A stretch of DNA of 6,716 nucleotides from Oscillospiraceae bacterium (GTDB lineage Bacteria > Bacillota_A > Clostridia > Oscillospirales > WRJC01): contig WQXD01000206.1 in assembly GCA_009785015.1 (NCBI GenBank), positions 1 through 6,716 of the forward strand. Reading direction: 5' to 3'. Both the position numbers and the translations under genes were made by a program. Each line of letters starts with the position of its first letter. The first letter of the stretch is position 1. Below the pieces are notes generated by a model. That model was given only the letters and a program-made list of their open reading frames with translations. It did no database searches and was not told where the DNA came from. This document shows, piece by piece, positions 1-5,480 of the stretch.

Positions 1-432
1 GACCGTGCCGCTGCCCTCGACAATTATCCAGTATTCGTCGCAGTCGTGATAGTGATTGTCGAAAGCTGTATTGCGGTAATAGTCCGTTTTTGTGCCCGGA
101 TTATTCGGGCTGTCGCTTTTATCAACCGTAAACACGCCGATTCCGCCCGTCTTTTCACCCCAGTGCCCGTAAATGACCATGACTTCGCAATATTCGCAGC
201 CGACGGCTTTTATCGTAAATTCTTCTTCCGCGGTAAAAATACTTTTCCTCTCCGATAACTTCACGGCTTCATTTTCGCAATCGACGATACAGCTGCCGGT
301 AAGAGCGACGACTGCTTTCTTCGCGTTTTCCATTTTTACAATATACGGCGTTTCTTTTGCGACTTTTATCCGGCCATGTCCGACAACCTCGCACCAGCTC
401 GGATATGTTTCGCCGATTTTTATTACAGGCAT
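1..432 (-). CDS. cupin-domain protein, C-terminal part outside window
   Basis: An open frame of 144 codons runs from ATG at 432 off the left edge with no stop, so the C-terminus is missing. AGGAG lies 8 bases before the ATG, which fixes the start. Residues 1-95 form a beta-rich region compatible with a first, metal-less cupin-like half. A typical cupin motif 1 lies near the visible end: H127-x-H129-x3-E133-x6-G140, inside NHYHDCDEYWIIVEGSG. Motif 2 would lie beyond the edge. Cupins with these ligands bind a divalent metal and are commonly sugar isomerases, epimerases, dioxygenases or sensory domains; nothing here chooses among them. There is no signal peptide, so the protein is probably cytoplasmic. 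It is divergent from the DeoC-like gene and shares its regulatory region, which suggests a role in the same sugar metabolism. The cupin call is firm; the function is unknown. Confidence 0.8.
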   Translation of the reverse strand, partial: MPVIKIGETYPSWCEVVGHGRIKVAKETPYIVKMENAKKAVVALTGSCIVDCENEAVKLSERKSIFTAEEEFTIKAVGCEYCEVMVIYGHWGEKTGGIGVFTVDKSDSPNNPGTKTDYYRNTAFDNHYHDCDEYWIIVEGSGTV

Positions 433-456
433 ATTCGCTTCTCCTTTAAATTTTAT

Positions 457-472
457 ATGATACATATATCAT
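457..472. repeat. palindrome over the cupin promoter -10
   Basis: ATGATA-CATA-TATCAT is a perfect 6-bp inverted repeat with a 4-base centre. It overlaps the predicted -10 (468-473) and transcription start of the leftward cupin gene, a position where a bound repressor would block transcription. The DNA is AT-rich, so a chance palindrome is a real alternative. Confidence 0.3.
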
Positions 473-497
473 AACACGAATGGTTATTTTTTTGCAA
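468..497 (-). promoter_or_regulatory. leftward promoter of the cupin gene
   Basis: On the minus strand, TTGCAA (492-497) is the -35 and TATGAT (468-473) the -10, with an 18-base spacer. Five of six -10 bases and four of six -35 bases match the sigma-A consensus. Transcription would start near 461, about 28 bases before the ATG, leaving room for the AGGAG ribosome binding site. Confidence 0.55.
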
Positions 498-501
498 ATA
501 T

Positions 502-531
502 TTTTTTATGAATATTGATGTTCATAAAAAA
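502..531. repeat. 11-bp inverted repeat, candidate shared operator
   Basis: TTTTTTATGAA (502-512) and TTCATAAAAAA (521-531) are perfect inverted arms around an 8-base centre (513-520). The centre contains the rightward -35 TTGATG. Relative to the predicted starts it spans about -48 to -19 of the rightward promoter, a repressor-like position, and about -41 to -70 of the leftward promoter, an activator-like position. The palindrome and its placement are seen; binding by a regulator is inferred. An AT-only hairpin makes a transcription terminator unlikely. Confidence 0.45.
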
Positions 532-543
532 TTGTGATATAAT
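515..543 (+). promoter_or_regulatory. rightward promoter for the deoC-like operon
   Basis: TTGATG (515-520), a 17-base spacer and a perfect TATAAT (538-543) make a strong sigma-A-type promoter. TG at 535-536 gives an extended -10. Transcription would begin near 550, leaving an untranslated leader of about 244 bases before the aldolase gene. The -35 lies in the centre of the 502-531 inverted repeat. Confidence 0.7.
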
Positions 544-549
544 AAAAAT

Positions 550-793
550 ACGAGTGATTTTCCAACGGCAACGACAAAACTGCGACATTTTCAGTAAGAG
601 AGACGACTTACGGAAATACCGACATATCTTTTTGGCAGTTTGACAGCAACCAACGAAATTCCGGAAAGTTTTGGACAAAGTAAACGATGCCGCCGCTCTT
701 CGAAATGGTACCGAAGACAATTCGTGAAAAATTACCACCAATTCAAAAATATATATTGAAATATAAATAAAAATTTACGGAGGGCATAATCTA
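550..793 (+). promoter_or_regulatory. long 5' leader of the deoC-like mRNA
   Basis: Between the predicted start near 550 and the aldolase ATG at 794 there is no convincing long gene on either strand. Two small hairpins are visible: GTAAG (594-598) with CTTAC (607-611) around 8 bases, and TCTTCG (697-702) with CGAAGA (712-717) around 9 bases. A TTCCGGAA palindrome occurs at 659-666. I recognise no known riboswitch core and see no GC-rich terminator followed by a U-tract. GGAGGG at 779-784 is the ribosome binding site of the downstream gene. A regulatory RNA is possible, but only the length and the weak structures support it. Confidence 0.3.
687..770 (+). CDS. possible 27-codon leader ORF
   Basis: ATG at 687 opens a frame closed by TAA at 768-770, ending 23 bases before the aldolase start. 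It encodes 27 residues, begins MPPLF and ends in a lysine- and tyrosine-rich tail. An in-frame TAA at 681-683 means it cannot start earlier. The ribosome binding site is poor: only a GGA about 12 bases before the ATG. It may be a translated leader peptide or simply a chance ORF in AT-rich DNA; chance is the more likely reading. It resembles nothing I know. Confidence 0.12.
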   Translation: MPPLFEMVPKTIREKLPPIQKYILKYK

Positions 794-1483
794 ATGATAA
801 CGAAAGAACAATTTGCCAAAGCGCAGGACCATTCGGTACTCGGCACATATGTGTCAAAAGAAGATGTCGGGCTTTTTTGCGAAGAAACGATAAAATACGG
901 GTTTGCTTCGGTATATGTAAATCCGTGCGATGTGGCATATGCGAAAAGCATCGTCGGCGAAAGAGCGAAAATCGGGACGGTCATAGGATTTCCGCAGGGG
1001 GCCAACAGCACGGCGACAAAAATTTTCGAGGGGCTTGACGCGATCGAAAACGGCGCGGACGAACTCGATATAGTCATCAATGTGTCGCGCCTCAAAGACG
1101 GGGATACGGATTATGTGAAAAATGAGCTCGCGGAATTTAACAAGAGCGTGAAACAAAAAAAGCCGGACGTGATCGTCAAGGTGATCATCGAGTGCTTTTA
1201 TTTAACTCACCGCGATAAAATAACGGCCGCCGAAATTGTGGCGTCTTCCGGCGCGGATTATATAAAGCAAAGCACGGGAACGACGCCGAACAACAGCTTT
1301 ACCCTCGGAGACACGAAACTTCTCAAAGCGATAGTGGGCGACCGGGTGAAAATAAAATCGTCGGGATGGATTATAACCATTGAGGACGCGATAGGTTCCA
1401 TGGAATTCGGCGCGTCGCGTATCGGCAACAGCTTAGCTGTCAAATGGCTTGAAGAATTTGACGAAAACAGATGGTATGAGTGA
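794..1483 (+). CDS. deoC: DeoC-family aldolase (deoxyribose-phosphate aldolase-like)
   Basis: The 229-residue protein is about the usual length of bacterial DeoC. DeoC is a cytoplasmic class I aldolase that splits 2-deoxyribose 5-phosphate into glyceraldehyde 3-phosphate and acetaldehyde. Family marks, in order, are D12-H13, the strand VIGFPQGAN (63-71), NGADELDIVIN (86-96) with the proton-relay Asp D92, the Schiff-base Lys K158 in ADYIKQSTG, the second active-site Lys K188 in VKIKSSG, and GASRIG (206-211). GGAGGG lies 9 bases before the ATG. Several phosphate-contact positions differ from classical DeoC: the usual SGGVR reads SGWII (190-194), and the Lys that follows STG in the E. coli enzyme is T163. 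The fold and lysine chemistry are therefore well supported, but the natural substrate may be a different sugar. It leads a unit with the ATPase 23 bases downstream and is divergent from the cupin gene. Confidence 0.88.
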   Translation: MITKEQFAKAQDHSVLGTYVSKEDVGLFCEETIKYGFASVYVNPCDVAYAKSIVGERAKIGTVIGFPQGANSTATKIFEGLDAIENGADELDIVINVSRLKDGDTDYVKNELAEFNKSVKQKKPDVIVKVIIECFYLTHRDKITAAEIVASSGADYIKQSTGTTPNNSFTLGDTKLLKAIVGDRVKIKSSGWIITIEDAIGSMEFGASRIGNSLAVKWLEEFDENRWYE

Positions 1484-1506
1484 ATATAACCGGAGATTGA
1501 TAGCGC

Positions 1507-2253
1507 ATGATAAGTAAACTTTATATATCTGAAATTATCATGAACAAGTCAGATAACGCAAATAATACTGCGTATCCTTTTTCGTTGCCTGCCGTAAAGA
1601 ATTTAGAAAAGTTAAAATTAAACAATAATATAACATTTTTTGTCGGAGAAAACGGAACAGGCAAATCAACGCTACTGGAAGCTATCGCCGTTAATTATGG
1701 CTTCAATCCCGAGGGCGGTTCAAAAAACTTCATTTTTTCTACCATGTCCACACATTCGGAATTGCACAAACACATAACATTGGCAAAAGGAGTATACAGA
1801 CCAAAAGACGGTTATTTTTTAAGAGCTGAGAGTTTTTATAACGTAGCGACAGAAATTGAAAAATTGGATTCAGTACCGTCGTTTTCTCCGTCAATCAAAC
1901 AGTCGTATGGCGGAAAATCTTTGCATGAACAATCGCACGGCGAAAGTTTTTGGTCACTGATTATAAACCGTTTTTCCGGTAACGGCTTATACTTGATGGA
2001 CGAACCAGAAGCCGCATTATCTCCGTCGCGTCAAATGGCTTTGCTGGCGAGAATGTATGAATTGGAAAAATTAAATTCACAATTTATCATCGCGACTCAT
2101 TCGCCGATATTGCTTGCATATCCAAACGCTCAAATTTTTGTTTTAACAAATGATAAAATAACGCCGACCCCTTACAAAGAAACAGAGCATTATATTATAA
2201 CAAAACAATTTATAAATAATCCGGAACGAATGTTGAAACATTTATTGGATTGA
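1507..2253 (+). CDS. AAA family ATPase, COG3910-like
   Basis: This is a compact 248-residue ABC/SMC-type ATPase. Visible motifs are Walker A GENGTGKST (47-55), the signature SHGES (143-147), Walker B LYLMDEPEA (161-169) with catalytic E166, and the switch histidine H198 in ATHSPIL. Only about 90 residues separate Walker A from the signature, so there is no long coiled coil, and no membrane segment is seen. The YPFSLPAVKNL stretch near residue 23 and the NNPERML tail match the predicted-ATPase family COG3910, whose role is unknown; I recall that family, I did not search. The chosen ATG has a GGAG 11 bases upstream, and the family N-terminus fits it better than the ATG at 1540. The gene follows the aldolase by 23 bases and is probably cotranscribed, but its base composition is clearly more AT-rich than its neighbours, suggesting separate acquisition. 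It converges on the solute-binding protein gene with a 50-base gap that shows no convincing terminator. Confidence 0.87.
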   Translation: MISKLYISEIIMNKSDNANNTAYPFSLPAVKNLEKLKLNNNITFFVGENGTGKSTLLEAIAVNYGFNPEGGSKNFIFSTMSTHSELHKHITLAKGVYRPKDGYFLRAESFYNVATEIEKLDSVPSFSPSIKQSYGGKSLHEQSHGESFWSLIINRFSGNGLYLMDEPEAALSPSRQMALLARMYELEKLNSQFIIATHSPILLAYPNAQIFVLTNDKITPTPYKETEHYIITKQFINNPERMLKHLLD

Positions 2254-2303
2254 TGAACTATCATTTGCGTATTATGACGTTGCGCTGTATCTGCATATTG
2301 GCG

Positions 2304-3776
2304 TCAGTTGTTCAATATTTTATCGATATAGTTGTCCAAGGCTTTTTGCGCGGCGGGCTCGTTTTTTTCGTAAAAAGACGCGAAGTCATACGACTTCTGA
2401 TTGAACATCTGATAGCTCGCCATGCCTATGTTGGCGTTGTAATTCGAATAATACCCGAAATCGAACACCCGCGTGTCCTTTATGATATCGAGCATCTGAA
2501 CGGATACGTCGTCCCGCGTGTATTTTACCTGCAGGGACTTTTCGTAAAAGGCGGGCATCACGGTTTTGTACCCCTCCGCGCCCAAGGCTTCGAGTATGAC
2601 GGAAGTGCGCTCGGGGTCTTTTGCCGTATGCGGTATGATCATCGTATGCACTCCCGCGTCGACGCTGGAAGTGTAGCTGTCGCTTGTCGTATATTTCGGA
2701 TAGGGCACGATGCCGTAATTGTTTTCCATCCCCCTCAGCTCTTTCAAGCTCCATATCTGCAAATCACAGAGCAGGGCGTTTTCGGATTCGAAAGGCCAAA
2801 GATGAGGGGTCGCGCCCGCAGCCGTCGCCGATTCGGGGTAAACGTGGCAGTCCTCGCTTTTGAGAAGCTCGAAAAGTTCGCCCAGAAACGTCATGGTTTT
2901 CGGATCGTTGAGGGCGATATATGGTATGTCGTCGTCGCCTTTCAGCGTGGTCCGCGCCCCGCATGTGTACAAAAACGCGACGGGCGCCTGCCATACCGTC
3001 GTGACGAAACCGAGCCTGTCGTTTTTTATATCGAGGGCGCCGTCGCCGTCCATGTCTTTTGAGCCGGCTCTGACGAGTTTTGCGAATTCATCGAAAGTCC
3101 ATGTGCCGTCGAGAACCATTTGGTAGGGTTCGACGAGGCCGAGGTTCGCGAACAGTTTTTTATTGAAGGCGATTGCCATGGTAAATCCGAGGGACATATA
3201 GCTCGCATCGCCCGTGGTGGTAAATATCTTGTTGCCCACCGACAGGCTTTTTCTGGCGTCCTGGTTCCACCACGGTTTATTGAGGTCGACATAGGGCAGA
3301 TTCGCCCAGTCGAGGGCCAGGCCCGGAATGACGTAAGAACTCCACGCCACATGCGCGTGAGGCAAAATGAGATCGTATGCGTCGTCGCCCGCCTTCACCG
3401 AATTTACCGCGGCGTCGCCGTTGGAGCTCGTCTCCGTCAGCTTTATATTCACCCCGAAACGGTCCTCGACGGCGCACTGGCGGCGGTACAAGGCGTCGTC
3501 TAAGACTTCGCCCTGCTCTTCGAATATGAAGTCCTGCCTTGTCCGGTACTGGTCCCGTATCAGCACGTTAAAATCGTACCCGCCGTAATCCGCATTTGGC
3601 AGATAAAATATGAGATCGCCGTCCGGGATCGGTTCGTCTCCCTCCAAGCCGGCGTCGGTTTCTTTTGATTTTTCGGCATTGTCCGCATTTGCGTTTTCGC
3701 TTTTGCCATTGCAGGAAGCCGCCGCCGAAATGAAAAGTATGACAGCGGCCAGCATGGCGATCAAAATTTTTTTCAT
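2304..3776 (-). CDS. ABC transporter extracellular solute-binding lipoprotein
   Basis: The 490-residue protein starts with two lysines, a hydrophobic stretch (4-20) and C22 in AAASC, a somewhat atypical lipobox since the -3 residue is Ala. A low-complexity Asn/Lys/Asp/Glu linker (23-52) follows, as in membrane-anchored lipoproteins. The rest resembles carbohydrate-type family 1 binding proteins: GTWTFDEF (224-231), an EF-hand-like acidic loop with D241, D243, D245 and D249, GIVPYPKY (355-362), and IIPHTAKDPERT (380-391). It should bind a sugar-like ligand outside the membrane and deliver it to an ABC permease. No permease or ATPase partner lies in this operon; the AAA ATPase next door is not of the transporter class. 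AAGGAG stands 8 bases before the ATG. It is the last gene of the leftward operon, 37 bases after the preceding stop. The ligand cannot be read from the sequence. Confidence 0.9.
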   Translation of the reverse strand: MKKILIAMLAAVILFISAAASCNGKSENANADNAEKSKETDAGLEGDEPIPDGDLIFYLPNADYGGYDFNVLIRDQYRTRQDFIFEEQGEVLDDALYRRQCAVEDRFGVNIKLTETSSNGDAAVNSVKAGDDAYDLILPHAHVAWSSYVIPGLALDWANLPYVDLNKPWWNQDARKSLSVGNKIFTTTGDASYMSLGFTMAIAFNKKLFANLGLVEPYQMVLDGTWTFDEFAKLVRAGSKDMDGDGALDIKNDRLGFVTTVWQAPVAFLYTCGARTTLKGDDDIPYIALNDPKTMTFLGELFELLKSEDCHVYPESATAAGATPHLWPFESENALLCDLQIWSLKELRGMENNYGIVPYPKYTTSDSYTSSVDAGVHTMIIPHTAKDPERTSVILEALGAEGYKTVMPAFYEKSLQVKYTRDDVSVQMLDIIKDTRVFDFGYYSNYNANIGMASYQMFNQKSYDFASFYEKNEPAAQKALDNYIDKILNN

Positions 3777-3786
3777 ATAACTCTCT

Positions 3787-3806
3787 CCTTAAAATTCCTT
3801 AAAATT
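3787..3806. repeat. 10-bp tandem duplication at the binding-protein RBS
   Basis: CCTTAAAATT occurs twice in direct succession (3787-3796 and 3797-3806). On the minus strand this is AATTTTAAGG twice, and the copy nearer the gene supplies the AAGG of the ribosome binding site AAGGAG (3785-3790). It lies in the 37-base gap between the TIM-barrel gene and the solute-binding protein gene. Confidence 0.75.
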
Positions 3807-3813
3807 ACTATAC

Positions 3814-5454
3814 TCAATTATGCGCGAGAAAATTTTGAAGCGTTTCAAGGTCGAATGTGACGGGTACGCCGTCGGGCGGATTTTTCGCGAGTTCAAATAA
3901 GTCGCGGGCATTTTGCCTGTCGAGCTCTTTTATCCGGCTTTTTTCGCATTTGCCCAATATCCCGGCGCCTTTGTCGGCGAGCGTGTCGAGCAGATGATAA
4001 TACCGGCATTTGAGCGTCAGTTTTAATACTTTGACCGAATAAATCTGCCGTTTGGCCTGCGCGGTATAAATATCTTTTAGCCGCGCCATGGAAAGCAGGC
4101 CGCAGATTTCGTCCATATAGTCAAAACATATCTCAAGCCTGTTTATCACGTCTTCGGAATAGGTGTCGCTGACAATCGAGTCGTCTTTTGTGACCATGTA
4201 GTAAGAGCGCCGGTTCGAAAGCCATGACGGCGAGTCCCACGGGGTGCGCATGAGGTCGTAGAATCCGATTTTTCCGTAATAACTCAAATCATACGGGTGA
4301 TAATTGCCCGTTCTCAGAACCCACGACAGTTCCCAGGGCAGAAGCTCCAGCGTATGCGAAGCGAGTTCCCACCCGGAAAGCAAAGCCCCGGCCGATTTTC
4401 CGTCTTCTGCGTACTTTAAGGCCAGGTCGGTGATAAACGCGTTAAAATCGGGGGTTTTTTGGGAGAGGCAATATCCGAGCGCCGCTTCGTTTAGCCCCAT
4501 GTGGCTCTGGCATATCCCGTAATACTCTTTTATCCCGGTGATCCCGTCCAAAAGGGAGACGCTTTCAAGCTGCTCATATACAAGCCTCGGGCACGGATAC
4601 GAGGGACAATGGTACAAATCCTCCCCGCAGCCCGACAAAAACAGTTCCGCGATCATTTCCCGGCCCTGCCTGCGGCACAATCCGGCAATTGTCCGAAACC
4701 ACAAATCGGGGTGATTTACAAAATAGACCTCGTGAAGCGCGCTGTGGCACGAAACGGCTATGTCATGGCCGCATGTCTCCAATATCTTGTAAACCTGCGA
4801 CCACGACAGTTCCCAGGGTTCCCACCAGATTTTAAACCCCGGCTTGATTTTATTGGTTGTTTCATGCAGCCAGTCCAGAAACTCCGATACGCGTTTTTCG
4901 ACGGGTATGCCCCTGCATCTGGGGCAGTCGCTGTGCTCGCCGCACACTTCGGCGAGTTCATCATAGGTGTACACAAGCATACCGTCGAGCCCATGCAGAT
5001 GCGAGAGCAAATCCTCGATGAGCTCCGCGTAATAGATTCTCGTCTCGGGGCTGTTGACGCATGTCACCTGGTCGGGCGATATGACGCTTTTTGGCGCTCC
5101 CATCAAAACCCTGTACCCTTCCGGCAGTTTCGAATAATCCATATACCGCGGAATGCCGAACAGCGCCATGGCGCCCATGCCGAGCGATTTTACGTTTTTT
5201 ATCCGCCATGCCAGCCTTTTTCGCGTTTCTTCGACTTCGCCGGGATCGGAAGTCAGGGGGTATGTTTTCGATATTGCCGCAGCCTCGAGCACGACCGCGT
5301 CTATATGCGGGCGGCTCCAGGCGAGGTTTATGAAAATCGTATTGATGCCCAGCGCCTTGAGTTTTTCGAGCCCTTCGACAGAGTAGTCCTGCAGGCTGTC
5401 TTTATAGAATGTGGGATTGCCGGGCATTGCGGCCCTGTACTTGTACTCTCTCAT
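3814..5454 (-). CDS. uncharacterised TIM-barrel, glycoside-hydrolase-like protein
   Basis: I do not recognise a named family with certainty. From ATG at 5454 the protein has 546 residues and no signal peptide or membrane segment, so it is probably cytoplasmic. The N-terminal 420 or so residues alternate strands and helices as in a TIM barrel: LGINTIFINLAWSRP near 35-49, MGAMALFGIPRY near 93-104, and MLVYTYDEL at 159-167. The last carries an acidic pair D165-E166 at a strand end, where glycoside hydrolases keep catalytic acids. A cysteine cluster C171-x5-C177-x2-C180 follows, as in DUF4838 and GH20-like proteins. WWEPWELSW is at 210-218, and PWELSW recurs at 373-378. The C-terminal 110 residues look helical. 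A GTG at 5484 extends the frame by 10 residues and would overlap the upstream stop by 4 bases, but the ATG has AAAGGG 11 bases upstream and the conserved-looking part begins there. The middle position in the operon suggests action on an imported sugar. Function is inferred only. Confidence 0.7.
   Translation of the reverse strand: MREYKYRAAMPGNPTFYKDSLQDYSVEGLEKLKALGINTIFINLAWSRPHIDAVVLEAAAISKTYPLTSDPGEVEETRKRLAWRIKNVKSLGMGAMALFGIPRYMDYSKLPEGYRVLMGAPKSVISPDQVTCVNSPETRIYYAELIEDLLSHLHGLDGMLVYTYDELAEVCGEHSDCPRCRGIPVEKRVSEFLDWLHETTNKIKPGFKIWWEPWELSWSQVYKILETCGHDIAVSCHSALHEVYFVNHPDLWFRTIAGLCRRQGREMIAELFLSGCGEDLYHCPSYPCPRLVYEQLESVSLLDGITGIKEYYGICQSHMGLNEAALGYCLSQKTPDFNAFITDLALKYAEDGKSAGALLSGWELASHTLELLPWELSWVLRTGNYHPYDLSYYGKIGFYDLMRTPWDSPSWLSNRRSYYMVTKDDSIVSDTYSEDVINRLEICFDYMDEICGLLSMARLKDIYTAQAKRQIYSVKVLKLTLKCRYYHLLDTLADKGAGILGKCEKSRIKELDRQNARDLFELAKNPPDGVPVTFDLETLQNFLAHN
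4321..4338. repeat. 18-bp intragenic repeat, copy 1
   Basis: CCACGACAGTTCCCAGGG here is identical to 4801-4818. The copies lie exactly 480 bases (160 codons) apart in the same reading frame, and both encode PWELSW on the minus strand. The flanking bases differ, so only the motif is shared. Confidence 0.8.
4801..4818. repeat. 18-bp intragenic repeat, copy 2
   Basis: This is the second copy of the 18-base element of 4321-4338. It encodes the PWELSW inside WWEPWELSW, probably at the end of a barrel strand. Confidence 0.8.
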
Positions 5455-5480
5455 ATTTCTTTTTTCCCTTTCTCCCTTTT

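Noticed and set aside
502..531. The 11-bp inverted repeat as a transcription terminator
   Set aside because: The stem is almost entirely A/T and it lies between two divergent promoters, where no transcript needs ending.
484..741. An 85-codon minus-strand open frame in the intergenic region
   Set aside because: It runs across both predicted promoters and the inverted repeat, its composition is Cys/Arg/Phe-rich and unlike a protein, and no ribosome binding site was seen.
550..793. A known riboswitch class in the deoC leader
   Set aside because: I looked for recognisable cores such as the TPP and guanidine (ykkC) types and found none; only small unassigned hairpins remain.
2275..2306. TGACG...CGTCA as a bidirectional terminator between the convergent genes
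   Set aside because: There are only five pairs around a 22-base loop with no U-tract, and it overlaps the stop codon of the binding-protein gene; support is too weak.
2250..3062. A 270-codon plus-strand open frame opposite the solute-binding protein gene
   Set aside because: It is a shadow of the real minus-strand gene; its translation shows no domain, whereas the opposite strand gives a clear lipoprotein.
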